The notes under the pieces were generated by a model. It had not been told where the DNA came from and did no database searches. It was given only the letters and a program-made list of their open reading frames with translations. The position numbers and the translations under genes are program-made. A stretch of DNA of 64,000 nucleotides from Phormidesmis priestleyi BC1401 (GTDB lineage: Bacteria; Cyanobacteriota; Cyanobacteriia; Leptolyngbyales; Leptolyngbyaceae), in contig NZ_LXYR01000001.1 of NCBI RefSeq assembly GCF_001650195.1, forward strand, positions 72,358 to 136,357. The letters are read 5' to 3'. Every line of letters starts with the position of its first letter. Within the stretch, counting starts at the first letter, position 1. Below, piece by piece: positions 8,355-17,087 of the stretch.

Positions 8355-9098
8355 TCATAGAGATGTCATGACTCGGATCAGCTCAGTCGATAAATTTAGG
8401 TCAGAAACATCACGCTTCTTGAACAGAACGCCTGCCAAGAAGTAGATGTTTCCAGAGTAAAAAGCTTTACGGCTTTTGCGTAGCTCAGAAATGTGATTTT
8501 TGACTTTGGGTTCAGAACTGTAGTAACCAAATTTTAGCGGTGTAATCATGAAATCAGCAACGCTGTAATTATTGGCAAGCGCATGAGCGATCGTACCAAC
8601 TGGATTAGAATAACTAGACACTAGCAGCATCACATTCGGATAGTCTAGCGAAAGCAGTCGATTTGTAATCGTTGCACCATCGACTCCACCGTGCAGCAAC
8701 GGCATTGCAATGTTGTCATCAGGCGCAGGAATGTAAGGTGGATTGGCAATTAGATATTGAGCATCCGATTGGAATGTATCAAAGAACGACTGATTGCGAA
8801 CCGAGTATTGATGGCTTATGTCATGGTGAGCGATTCTAGACTGCGCAATTTGACACGCTGACGGATTCAGTTCGTAGCCATGAATCCTGCCGTCAAAACT
8901 TACTCTAGTCAAAGAGTTAATAACCGGAGTTCCATCACCGCAGCCAAACTCTACAACCAGATCAGAATTGCTGCACTGATTAAATACTAAACGCTCTAAA
9001 CAATGGGAATAGAAATGAGATTCTTCAGGACAAAAGAAAACCTCCTTCTCAGAGAAGGATTGCGAAAATCCAGAAGAGCGCAATAATGTTTCAGTCAA
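8355..9098 (-). CDS. class I SAM-dependent methyltransferase, NPPY type
   Basis: The protein has 247 residues. SAM-binding motif I is VVEFGCGDGTPV (near residue 48), and motif IV is ANPPYIPAP (near 118). The NPPY form is typical of enzymes methylating amide or exocyclic nitrogens (HemK/PrmC, N6-adenine) and of many small-molecule methyltransferases. There is no target-recognition domain, so a restriction-type DNA methylase is unlikely. It lies between a diiron-oxidase-like gene and a decayed glycosyltransferase on the same strand. The substrate is unknown. Confidence 0.8.
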   Translation of the reverse strand: MTETLLRSSGFSQSFSEKEVFFCPEESHFYSHCLERLVFNQCSNSDLVVEFGCGDGTPVINSLTRVSFDGRIHGYELNPSACQIAQSRIAHHDISHQYSVRNQSFFDTFQSDAQYLIANPPYIPAPDDNIAMPLLHGGVDGATITNRLLSLDYPNVMLLVSSYSNPVGTIAHALANNYSVADFMITPLKFGYYSSEPKVKNHISELRKSRKAFYSGNIYFLAGVLFKKRDVSDLNLSTELIRVMTSL

Positions 9099-9147
9099 GG
9101 TAATGACCTCACTTTAATGATGGAGTTATTAACGGGGAAAGTTTGGC

Positions 9148-9174
9148 GAAGGGCAAGCAATTTACTTGCCCTTC
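9148..9174 (-). terminator. hairpin after the diiron-enzyme gene
   Basis: A perfect 10-bp inverted repeat GAAGGGCAAG...CTTGCCCTTC with a 7-base loop. It begins 4 bases past the stop of the 9179-10306 gene and lies before the methyltransferase start. There is no clear T-run in the minus direction, so it may act as an attenuator or 3' stabiliser rather than a strong terminator. Confidence 0.5.
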
Positions 9175-9178
9175 AAGA

Positions 9179-10306
9179 CTAAGGTGCCGAAATGACGGGC
9201 AGATGGGCGGTTTGTTCACCCTGACGGATAATCTTTACTGCGGCTGCACTGGCTCGATCGCCCATCAGTTTTTCCTGGTCATAGCCCAACAAGATTTGCC
9301 AAGCCTGATCGGGATACATCTTAACGAGAGGCAGTGTGACGCTTTCGATCATCCAGCGTCCGTGTCGCTCGTCTTCTTTGATATGCAGATCCCAATAGCC
9401 CATTGCCCCATCTGAAAGCTGCAGGCGTTTTGCGGCTGCCAAGTAGGTACGATAAGCCGAAGGTCCAGCGACTTCAAAGTAGGCAAGTCCGCCGTTATAG
9501 CGCAGAAAATGACGCTTGCACTCGGTCAACAAGAAGTTATGGTTGATGCTAGCCAACACTTCCCAAGGCACTAGCTCAAAATATGCCTCTGGTTGAGTGC
9601 TGAGTCCGAGTTCAGTCAACATTTGGGCAAAGAACGTGGAATGCTTGCGAGACAGGCGACCGTTGCCATATTCTTCGAGCAGCACTTTGGTCAGAGTGGC
9701 TTGCACTTCGTTGGCTGCACCTCCCAAAATGCGAGACAGACGACTGGCTTCAATCAGCCCATCAAATGAGGTGATTGCCAGCAAATAACGATAGCCCTCA
9801 AACGTCATCTGCTTACGCATATAGTCAGCGTCGATCGAGAGCGATGGGTCAAGATCAGCGGCAAAGCGATCGAGCAATGCCTGCTTTGCATCCAACGATT
9901 GATACTGATCGACATTGAGTTTTGATAATTCCCACGTTTGCCAAGCGGTTTCAATCCGATCGCGAACTTGATGCAGGTAGAGCGATCGCTCGTTGGTGTA
10001 GTGCCGCAGGTCATCGTACCAAAAGAGATTAAGCCGATTAATACGGTAAAGCACTCGCTGAACAAAGCGATGAGCCGCCTCCGATGACAGCGTTTGATAG
10101 GCTTCTTCTAATGCAGAAGTGAGCGCATTTTCAAAGAGGTCAACCGTGGACGAGTGAGCCTGTAGATTGCGATCTAAATCCTCGACTTCGATGAGTTTGA
10201 CAAACGCATCTTCAGCCGTGTAGTAGGGATTATGTTTTAGCTGAGTTTCTAGGGTTCTAGGAATCACCCGTGCGGTTTCTGGAAATGCAACTAAGCTACC
10301 TTGCAT
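9179..10306 (-). CDS. heme-oxygenase-like diiron (iron-containing redox) enzyme
   Basis: The protein has 375 residues and is almost all helical. Candidate ligands follow the heme-oxygenase-like diiron oxidase pattern: EEYGNGRLSRKH (E211/212 and H222), E278 in YFEVAGPSAY, and DLHIKEDERHG (H308, D312, H315). This H-x3-D-x2-H arrangement with an earlier E...H pair is what family members such as UndA-type oxidases use to bind iron and activate O2. The N-terminal 150 residues are an extra helical region of unknown role. Its substrate cannot be read from sequence. It lies upstream of a methyltransferase on the same strand. Confidence 0.8.
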   Translation of the reverse strand: MQGSLVAFPETARVIPRTLETQLKHNPYYTAEDAFVKLIEVEDLDRNLQAHSSTVDLFENALTSALEEAYQTLSSEAAHRFVQRVLYRINRLNLFWYDDLRHYTNERSLYLHQVRDRIETAWQTWELSKLNVDQYQSLDAKQALLDRFAADLDPSLSIDADYMRKQMTFEGYRYLLAITSFDGLIEASRLSRILGGAANEVQATLTKVLLEEYGNGRLSRKHSTFFAQMLTELGLSTQPEAYFELVPWEVLASINHNFLLTECKRHFLRYNGGLAYFEVAGPSAYRTYLAAAKRLQLSDGAMGYWDLHIKEDERHGRWMIESVTLPLVKMYPDQAWQILLGYDQEKLMGDRASAAAVKIIRQGEQTAHLPVISAP

Positions 10307-10422
10307 GGATTGTGATTTCGATTTGTATTTTCACTTACATATTGATTTACATTTTTAGTGAATTCCATCTACTCAAGAGATAGATCGATCAATCTAAAGG
10401 TAGAGTTTAGGTGTTCTAGTTT

Positions 10423-11427
10423 TCATCTAAATGTATTTTGCTTTACCAACTTAGGACTGTCTTCAGCTAGAGCCGTTTCATCTATTTGTTGCGCGATCGG
10501 TGATGCAGCTTCACAAATCACAGGAGTCAGCTCGTTCACGTTCGTAAATAACCATTCGTCTTGTAATTTTTTGATTGCCAATTCTTTTTGCCTGGCTTCT
10601 ACCTCGATCCAAGGGGCATGACGATAAGCACTCGGCATCGCTGTAATATAATCACTGTGACGCTGATTGCTAAAGGTTTCTGCCCCGTTTGAGATATGCA
10701 CTACCTGCCATTCTGGAGTCGCCCACGTCGATCGCGCCGCTTCTAGCATTTCTGCAACGGTAGGATCTTCATAAGTGTTTACCTGTTCGTGAATCACATG
10801 ACGGTGGGCATCAAATAACATTGGCACGTTTGCTGACTGACACACGGCAAAAATATCCTGGCTGCTGTAGGTATATTCATCATTTTCTAGCGTCAGCCGC
10901 GATCGTACATTGTCAGGCAATTCTTGAATCACGCGAATCAATCGCTCCGCTCGATCGCCCTTGCCGCCGTGAATATTCATCAATGCCCACGGTGATTGAG
11001 GGAGTCTCAAAAAATCGAGGATTCGGGCGTGAGTTTTGAGAATTTTGATGCTGTTGTCGATCACGTCAGGGCGATCGGAACTCAATACTACAAACTGATT
11101 GGGATGCAGCACTAACCGGATGTTTAGCTGGATTGCCCGATCGCCGACTAATCCCATTGCTTCCTCAAATTCCGCTAAGATTCGCTCACCAATCACATCA
11201 TCAGCAAATGGAAACAGCGCAGAACTGAGGCGATAGAGTCGAATATTGTTGAGGTTGCAGAACTCGATCGCCCCGCCCAAACGCCGCAAGTTGTCGGCAT
11301 AGAGTTCTCGCAGCATTCGCTCTTGTTCTAAGGAGTCAAACTGTAAGAGTCGCTTGCGCGTTACGGTTCGATAACGGACTGCCTTAGATGCTGTAATGCA
11401 GACGAGTCCTAGTTTGGGTGTCATCAT
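10423..11427 (-). CDS. uvsE: UV damage endonuclease UvsE/UvdE
   Basis: The protein has 334 residues and a TIM-barrel fold. It has the family start KLGLVCITAS and metal-site segments LHPNQFVVLSS, MNIHGGKGD, LTLENDE, MLFDAHRHV and HISNGAE. UvdE incises 5' to cyclobutane dimers and 6-4 photoproducts and gives photoexcision-independent UV repair. A sensible start is the second ATG at 11424, because two ATGs are adjacent. The start overlaps the stop of the upstream small gene, so the two are probably translationally coupled. Confidence 0.92.
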   Translation of the reverse strand: MMTPKLGLVCITASKAVRYRTVTRKRLLQFDSLEQERMLRELYADNLRRLGGAIEFCNLNNIRLYRLSSALFPFADDVIGERILAEFEEAMGLVGDRAIQLNIRLVLHPNQFVVLSSDRPDVIDNSIKILKTHARILDFLRLPQSPWALMNIHGGKGDRAERLIRVIQELPDNVRSRLTLENDEYTYSSQDIFAVCQSANVPMLFDAHRHVIHEQVNTYEDPTVAEMLEAARSTWATPEWQVVHISNGAETFSNQRHSDYITAMPSAYRHAPWIEVEARQKELAIKKLQDEWLFTNVNELTPVICEAASPIAQQIDETALAEDSPKLVKQNTFR

Positions 11428-11639
11428 TCCTCGATTTTCTTGAGCGATCCGGGCTTATGAATGGCTTCTTTTCCCGTCTTGTCGCTCTCGACTAGATACT
11501 CAGGATCCTCTTTTGAAGCATCAAAGTGATGTCCTTTCAACTCAGTAGGCTCAGTCAATTTTTTCTTAACAATGCCTTCGACCATGTTACCAGAACTATT
11601 CCACTCAACTCGATCGCCCTTCTTAAATGTCTCAGTCAT
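11424..11639 (-). CDS. DUF2945 / HVA1 Tudor-like small protein
   Basis: The protein has 71 residues from ATG 11639; a TTG at 11648 is less likely. The sequence FKKGDRVEWNSSG...EGIVKKKLTEP...YLVESDKTGKEAIHKP is the pattern of the DUF2945 (hypervirulence-associated, Tudor-like) SH3-barrel family. The stop overlaps the uvsE start by 4 bases, so the two form a coupled operon. Function is unknown; coupling to a UV endonuclease hints at a nucleic-acid or stress role (inference). Confidence 0.85.
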   Translation of the reverse strand: MTETFKKGDRVEWNSSGNMVEGIVKKKLTEPTELKGHHFDASKEDPEYLVESDKTGKEAIHKPGSLKKIEE

Positions 11640-11820
11640 CGTCTGCAAATCTTTTGTTTTTACAGCTTTAAAGATATTGAATTGTGCGATCGCTCACCTC
11701 TATCCTTTGATTGTGAATGTCGATCGCTCTTCATCGATCGTCTCCTCCTCTAGGCAGGTGTCATGAATAACACTCACTTTCTAGAGTCACAAAAGATGAG
11801 CACTCTACAGTCAGCCCACC

Positions 11821-13161
11821 ATGATCTATGACTATGATTTATTTGTGATTGGGGCAGGTCCGGGGGGCTTGGCAGCCGCAAAACAAGCTGCACACTATGG
11901 CGCACGAGTCGCGATCGCTGAAGCCAATCACCTCGGCGGCACCTGTGCAAACATGGGTTGCATTCCCAAAAAACTGATGGTGTATGCGGCTGATTTTGGT
12001 CACTTAGCAGAAGCCTCTAAAGGCTATGGCTGGAGCGGAGAACAGCCTCACTTTAGTTGGACAAAATTTGTCAAAGCGAGAGATCAGGCGATCGAGCGAT
12101 TCCGTCAATCTCATGAGCGATCGCTGACCAAACTGGGAATTCGTCTGATCCGCGATCGGGCACAGTTCATCGATGCCCACACTCTAGAAGTCGGTGAACA
12201 AAAAATCACTGCCGATCACATCTTGATTGCTGTGGGAGGTCACGCCAGCAAGCCCGACATTCCCGGCATCGAACACGCGGTTACGTCTAAAGAGATGTTT
12301 CACCTCCCACAGTTGCCTAAAAAAATTGCCATTATTGGCGGTGGATATATCGGCGTTGAGTTTGCAAGTGCGCTCCATGCCTTCGGGACAGACGTATTTT
12401 TAATGAGCCACGAACACTGCATCCTAAATGGATTTGATCCCGCCATTAGCACTGCTATTCATAAAGGATTCACTGACCGAGGCATCCAAGTTGCCTGCAA
12501 CACCACCGCCGAAGAAATTATTCAGACCGATCGAGGATTGCAGCTAATTTTGTCAGGCGACTCCGCAGATATCACGGTTGATTTAGTGCTGTGCGCGATC
12601 GGACGCACTCCCAATCTAGAAAATCTCGGCTTAGAACAGGTCGGCGTTGAAATCGATCAGCGTGCGATCGCGGTCGATGCTCACAGTCGCACCAGTCAAC
12701 CCAATATCTTTGCTGTTGGAGACTGCACCGATCGCAAACAATTAACTCCGGTTGCACTATCAGAAGGTCGGGCGTTTGCTGACACGACTTTTGGTGACTA
12801 CGCCTGGACAGTGGACTATGACAGCGTGCCATCGGCGATCTGCTGTCGCCCCGAAGCCGCCTCTGTGGGAGTGACAGAGCCAGAGGCGCAGACTCAACTA
12901 GGCGATGCTGTTCGCTGTTATCAAAGCGAGTTTCAGCCGTTATTTCACAGCTTGAGCGGTCAAAATGAAAAAGCTTTAATTAAGCTCATTGTCAACGGAG
13001 AGGACGATCGAGTGATTGGCATTCACATCGTCGGCGATCATGCAGCAGAAATCTTACAAGGATTCGCATTGGCAATGAAACAGGGAATCACAAAGCAGGA
13101 ACTCGATCGGGCGATCGGGATTCATCCATCCTCTGGTGAAGAGCTTTTCTCGATTCGTTGA
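11821..13161 (+). CDS. gor: glutathione reductase
   Basis: The protein has 446 residues, standard for the family. The N-terminal FAD motif is DLFVIGAGPGGLAAA. The redox disulfide is GGTCANMGCIPKKL, followed by the NAD(P)-binding segment IAIIGGGYIGVEFAS and NIFAVGDCT for FAD. The C-terminal interface carries the catalytic His (IGIHPSSGEE). The enzyme reduces glutathione disulfide in the cytosol. The MVYA after IPKKL is typical of Gor rather than lipoamide dehydrogenase. It is monocistronic. Confidence 0.92.
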   Translation: MIYDYDLFVIGAGPGGLAAAKQAAHYGARVAIAEANHLGGTCANMGCIPKKLMVYAADFGHLAEASKGYGWSGEQPHFSWTKFVKARDQAIERFRQSHERSLTKLGIRLIRDRAQFIDAHTLEVGEQKITADHILIAVGGHASKPDIPGIEHAVTSKEMFHLPQLPKKIAIIGGGYIGVEFASALHAFGTDVFLMSHEHCILNGFDPAISTAIHKGFTDRGIQVACNTTAEEIIQTDRGLQLILSGDSADITVDLVLCAIGRTPNLENLGLEQVGVEIDQRAIAVDAHSRTSQPNIFAVGDCTDRKQLTPVALSEGRAFADTTFGDYAWTVDYDSVPSAICCRPEAASVGVTEPEAQTQLGDAVRCYQSEFQPLFHSLSGQNEKALIKLIVNGEDDRVIGIHIVGDHAAEILQGFALAMKQGITKQELDRAIGIHPSSGEELFSIR

Positions 13162-13209
13162 CTGAATCTGAGCGGCGTTGCTAAATTCGGGCATGAACCA
13201 AGAAATTTG

Positions 13210-13276
13210 CCCTCACCCTAGCCCGCTCCCGCAGGAGAGGGAACAAGATTCCTAGCTTCCCTCGCGCGCAGGAGCT
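13210..13276. repeat. interspersed repeat, third (partial) copy of CCCTCACCC/GGGAGAGGG family
   Basis: Begins CCCTCACCCTAGCCCGCTCC and continues GCAGGAGAGGG. It is more degraded than the copies at 1337 and 2141. It lies in the convergent gap between gor and prfB. Confidence 0.6.
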
Positions 13277-13323
13277 ACCGCGTGCACACAAAGGGTCAAT
13301 CGCTTCGATTCAGTAATGCCTTT

Positions 13324-14437
13324 CTAAGCTTCAACAAGCTGGTTGTCTTGCCGCAAACACGCTTCGATGAAGCCGTCTAGTTCGCCATTCATGACATCTT
13401 GAATCGCAGTCGTTTCTACCCCGGTGCGGAGATCCTTCACCATTTGATAAGGGTGAAACACATAGTTGCGAATCTGGTTGCCCCAAGCCGCTTCGACAAT
13501 GTCGCCTCGGATGTCAGCGACTTCTTTTGCTTTCTGCTCTTGAGCGATGATCAGCAGTTTGGCTTTGAGAATCACCAGGGCTTTTTCTTTGTTTTGAAGC
13601 TGCGATCGTTCCTCGGTGCATCTCACCGCAATTCCGGTCGGCAGGTGCGTAATTCTCACGGCGGTCTCGACTTTGTTGACGTTTTGTCCGCCTTTGCCAC
13701 CCGCACGAGAAGTCGTAATCTCTAAGTCTTTATCGGGAATGTCTAACTTAACCGACGTGTCGATCATCGGCATCACTTCCACCCCAGCGAAGCTCGTTTG
13801 TCGCTTGTCGTTGGCGTTAAAGGGCGAAATTCGCACGAGGCGATGGGTGCCCTTTTCGACCTTAAGATATCCGTAAGCATATTTGCCATCAATCTCTAGC
13901 GTGGCGGACTTAATCCCCGCTTCGTCGCCCTCTGACTCGTCGGTGAGATGCACTTTATAGCCGTGAGCTTCCCCCCAGCGCGTATACATTCTCAGCAGCA
14001 TCTCTGCCCAATCTTGAGCATCGGTGCCCCCAGCCCCCGCATTAATCGTAAGAATCGCTCCCTTGGTGTCGTAGGTGCCTGACAGCATCTGCTGAAGCTC
14101 CCACTGGTCAAGTTCTTGCTTGAGTTGATGAGTTTTTTGCTGTCCTTCTTCCAGCAGCGAGTCGTCCATCTCTAGCTCCAGCAATTCTAAAATCGCCTGA
14201 GAATCTGCGAGAGACGACCGCCACTGCTCAAACTGCTGAAGGTGCGATTTATAGTCATTGAGTTCTTGCAAAATCTGTTGAGCTTTTGTTTGGTCTTCCC
14301 ACAGTTCGGGTTGTGCAGCGACTTGCTCTAAATCTTGAATTTTTGCGGTCAAAGCAGGAACGTCAAAGATACTCCTGAGTTTTACCCAGGCGATTAGATA
14401 ACCCTTCAACGTCGCGCTTTAGTTCTACAGTATCCAT
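13324..14437 (-). CDS. prfB: peptide chain release factor 2, with programmed +1 frameshift
   Basis: RF2 recognises UGA/UAA stop codons. The main frame carries the [12 protein letters not shown] catalytic loop (AGGKGGQ) and normal RF2 domains, but it has no proper start. The true start is ATG 14437. The first 24 codons end TAT CTT and are followed by an in-frame TGA at 14365-14363. The site CTT-TGA-C with AGGAG upstream at E. coli spacing is the classic autoregulatory shift. Ribosomes skip T14365 and continue at GAC (14364). The spliced product, join(14437..14366, 14364..13324), is 370 residues, normal for RF2. Low RF2 increases frameshifting and so restores synthesis. Confidence 0.95.
14362..14378 (-). 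promoter_or_regulatory. RF2 programmed frameshift signal
   Basis: On the minus strand the sequence reads CAGGAG-TAT-CTT-TGA-C: an internal Shine-Dalgarno-like AGGAG, the slippery CTT, and TGA in the poor context TGAC. It sits at codon 25 of prfB. Confidence 0.93.
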
Positions 14438-14524
14438 ACGATCGGTCGGTTCCTTGAACAGTATTGTTTATTTTAGCGGCAGTTCGCTTAGAGTTGACTC
14501 ATTCATCCGCACATAGCCACCAGC

Positions 14525-15505
14525 ATGGGAGATTTAGAACACCCCTTTCAGTCGTTTCTCAACGATCTCTATCTCAAATATAAGCCTTTAACCGACGGCA
14601 CTCTTGCCAGTTATATTCCTGAATTGGCGAAGGTCGATCCCAACTGCTTTAGTATTTGTGTCGTCACCGTAGACGGGCGGATTTTTGAAGTGGGAGATGC
14701 GCATCAGCTATTCACGATTCAGTCGATCTCGAAGGTATTTGTCTATGGCATGGCGCTGGCAGAACACGGGCGCGACAAAGTGCTGTCTAAAGTAGGCGTT
14801 GAGCCGACGGGCGACCCGTTTAACTCCCTGATTCGACTGGATGAATCGTCAAAGCGACCCGATAACCCGATGGTAAATGCAGGCGCGATCGCTACCACCA
14901 GTTTGATCAAGGGCACCGGAGCCACCGAGCGCTTAAACCAAATGCTCGATATGTTTCGTCGCTATATCGGGCGGGATGTCTATATCGATATGTCGGTGTT
15001 TATGTCGGAGCGATCGACGGGGCACCGCAATCGAGCAATGGCACACTTGATGCGGCACTTTGGCATGATCGACGAGAACATCGACGAAGCGCTGGATCTC
15101 TATTTTCAGCAATGTTCGCTGATGGTCAACTGTCGCGATCTGGCAGTGATGGCGGCAACGTTGGCAAATAAAGGAGTGAACCCGATCACGGACGATCGAG
15201 CGATTCCGTCTCACTACATTCGAGATGTGTTGTCGGTGATGTATACGTGTGGAATGTATAACTTTGCGGGCGAGTGGGCGTATAAAGTCGGAATTCCTGC
15301 CAAGAGTGGAGTCTCAGGTGGCATTATCGCAGTGGTTCCCAATCAGGTAGGCATCGCAGTTTTCTCACCACCATTGGACTCTCACGGCAATAGCGTGCGC
15401 GGCATTAAAGTCTGTGAAGACTTGGCGCGTGAATTTGAGTTACACATGTTTGACTTGCCGATGGGCTGCTCTCACTTTCGACAGACATTGGCAAACGAAC
15501 CGTAA
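14525..15505 (+). CDS. glsA: glutaminase A
   Basis: The protein has 326 residues. The serine-dependent beta-lactamase-like fold is shown by [13 protein letters not shown] (S-x-x-K nucleophile and base near residue 64) and [11 protein letters not shown], plus [12 protein letters not shown] near the C-terminus. It hydrolyses glutamine to glutamate and ammonia. It is slightly longer than the common 300-310 residues, with no extra C-terminal domain. It is divergent from prfB, with about 90 bases between starts. Confidence 0.93.
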   Translation: MGDLEHPFQSFLNDLYLKYKPLTDGTLASYIPELAKVDPNCFSICVVTVDGRIFEVGDAHQLFTIQSISKVFVYGMALAEHGRDKVLSKVGVEPTGDPFNSLIRLDESSKRPDNPMVNAGAIATTSLIKGTGATERLNQMLDMFRRYIGRDVYIDMSVFMSERSTGHRNRAMAHLMRHFGMIDENIDEALDLYFQQCSLMVNCRDLAVMAATLANKGVNPITDDRAIPSHYIRDVLSVMYTCGMYNFAGEWAYKVGIPAKSGVSGGIIAVVPNQVGIAVFSPPLDSHGNSVRGIKVCEDLAREFELHMFDLPMGCSHFRQTLANEP

Positions 15506-15596
15506 CAAATCGACGTTTTGGGTGAGCCAACACGGTATAGTCACGACAGAGGCGTTTGCCTCGATCCCCAATCGGGTAATCGTCTAGGAGAAGGTT

Positions 15597-16265
15597 ATGG
15601 TCAGAAGGCAGCCCCCCGCTAATTCCCGCAAGACAACTCCCCGCAAAAAGCCCCAAGCTCCTGCTGTAGAGGGGAAACTGTTGCCCGAAGATGCTAGGAG
15701 CGTTGAAGCAACCGATTTAGAGAAAGATGAATGGGCAGAGACTGTTGAAGTCGAGGTGGTCGCCGAATCTAAACCCGACGCTGCGCCCAAAGAAGACCCT
15801 GCCGTTTCAGCCTTAGAAGCCAGTGTGACAGCGCTCAAAGAGTCGTTGGATCAGTCCAGTCAGAAAGAGCAGCATTTGCAGAAAAGTGTTGAAGAGCTAC
15901 GATCGCAGCTTGATGAACAAACTTCACTGGTTCAAAAACTGCAAGTCAGCCTAGAGAAGGCAACTAAAATTCAGTCTGAGCTAGATAAGACCCAAAAAGA
16001 AGCGCTGAAATTAGCCGAGTCTAATCAAGCCTTAATTGACGAAAACAAAACCCTTAAACAGGCACAGCAAACCCTAAAAGCAGAACTCGAAACCAAGGCA
16101 AAATCGGCACAGCTCACGGTGCAACCTGCCCCAGCAAAACCTGCGGCTGAGAGTCGAGAAGATAGTTTTCGCAGACAGCAGGCGGCGACGCTGGCTCATC
16201 CGGTTTTCCCGAACGGACCGATGTCAAATGGCTTCTCAGATCAAGATATTGGCTGGTTTGACTAA
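15597..16265 (+). CDS. coiled-coil protein, unknown function
   Basis: The protein has 222 residues. The N-terminus is basic and Pro-rich (RRQPPANSRKTTPRKKPQ), then acidic. A long coiled coil spans about residues 80-180 (Leu/Glu/Lys heptads such as LRSQLDEQTSLVQKLQVSLEK). The C-terminal tail ends in GFSDQDIGWFD. The conserved look of the two termini suggests short binding motifs flanking a rod. It lies between glsA and ppgK on the same strand. The family is not recognised. Confidence 0.7.
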   Translation: MVRRQPPANSRKTTPRKKPQAPAVEGKLLPEDARSVEATDLEKDEWAETVEVEVVAESKPDAAPKEDPAVSALEASVTALKESLDQSSQKEQHLQKSVEELRSQLDEQTSLVQKLQVSLEKATKIQSELDKTQKEALKLAESNQALIDENKTLKQAQQTLKAELETKAKSAQLTVQPAPAKPAAESREDSFRRQQAATLAHPVFPNGPMSNGFSDQDIGWFD

Positions 16266-16339
16266 ATCGAGTCAATTGTCACCTGTCAGTTGCACAATAA
16301 AAGCAGTGACAAAAAGCAACGACGAACGACAAACGACAG

Positions 16340-17029
16340 ATGATGAGAACCTTAGCGATCGACATTGGTGGAAGCGGCATTAAGACCCTGGTGCTAGACG
16401 AATCGGGGCAGCCTCAAACAGAGCGCAACCGCGTCGAGACTCCTCAACCCGCTAACCCTGATTTGGTGATTAACGCGATCGTGTCTCTTGCCAACCAGCA
16501 GGGAGAGTTCGATCGAGCTTCGGCGGGGTTTCCAGGCGTAGTCCGTGCGGGCGTTACCGAAACCGCCGTGAATCTTGACCCTACTTGGATTGGGTTCGAT
16601 TTTGCAAAAGCTTTGAGCGATCGCTTAGGCAAACCTGTCCGAGTGGTCAATGATGCCGATATGCAGGGAATGGGCGCGATTTCGGGGCAAGGGGTTGAAC
16701 TGGTGATCACGATCGGTACTGGCTTTGGATCTGCTTTGTTTCTCAATGGCAAACTGGTATCCAACTTAGAAATGGGACATCACGAATTTCGCAACGAAGA
16801 AACCTATGAACAGCAGTTAGGACGAGCCGCTTTAGATCGCGTCGGACAGAAAAAATGGAATCGCCGCTTAGAGAAAGCGATCTCGTCTCTCAAAAATCTA
16901 TTCAACTACGATCGTCTCTACATTGGCGGCGGCAACACCAACAAAGTCACGATCGAGTTGCCACCCAACGTCAAAATTGTCCCCAACGTATCCGGTCTAT
17001 TGGGCGGAATCGTGCTGTGGCGAGATTAA
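16340..17029 (+). CDS. ppgK: polyphosphate glucokinase-like ROK kinase
   Basis: The protein has 229 residues (ATGs at 16340 and 16343). The phosphate loop is LAIDIGGSGIKTLVLD. Others are ASAGFPGVV, VVNDADMQGMG with the catalytic Asp, and TIGTGFGSALF. The C-terminal LEKAISSLKNLFNYDRLYIG plus GGGNTNK is typical of PpgK proteins, which phosphorylate glucose using polyphosphate or ATP. The usual zinc-finger CxCGxxGC motif of other ROK proteins is absent, as expected for PpgK. Confidence 0.85.
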   Translation: MMRTLAIDIGGSGIKTLVLDESGQPQTERNRVETPQPANPDLVINAIVSLANQQGEFDRASAGFPGVVRAGVTETAVNLDPTWIGFDFAKALSDRLGKPVRVVNDADMQGMGAISGQGVELVITIGTGFGSALFLNGKLVSNLEMGHHEFRNEETYEQQLGRAALDRVGQKKWNRRLEKAISSLKNLFNYDRLYIGGGNTNKVTIELPPNVKIVPNVSGLLGGIVLWRD

Positions 17030-17034
17030 CCCGG

Positions 17035-17059
17035 AGAGACGTTCTACCAGAACGTCTCT
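17035..17059. repeat. GAGACGTT palindromic repeat, copy 2
   Basis: AGAGACGTTCT-ACC-AGAACGTCTCT is a perfect 11-bp stem. Compared with copy 1 the TTTC/GAAA portion is replaced by TTCT/AGAA, which keeps the pairing. It lies just after the ppgK stop and could also act as a terminator. Confidence 0.75.
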
Positions 17060-17087
17060 CTTCCCGACGATCGCACCCAAACAACCA

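Noticed and set aside
14410-14524. Glutamine riboswitch in front of glsA
   Set aside because: The conserved core sequence of the cyanobacterial glnA RNA motif is not present.
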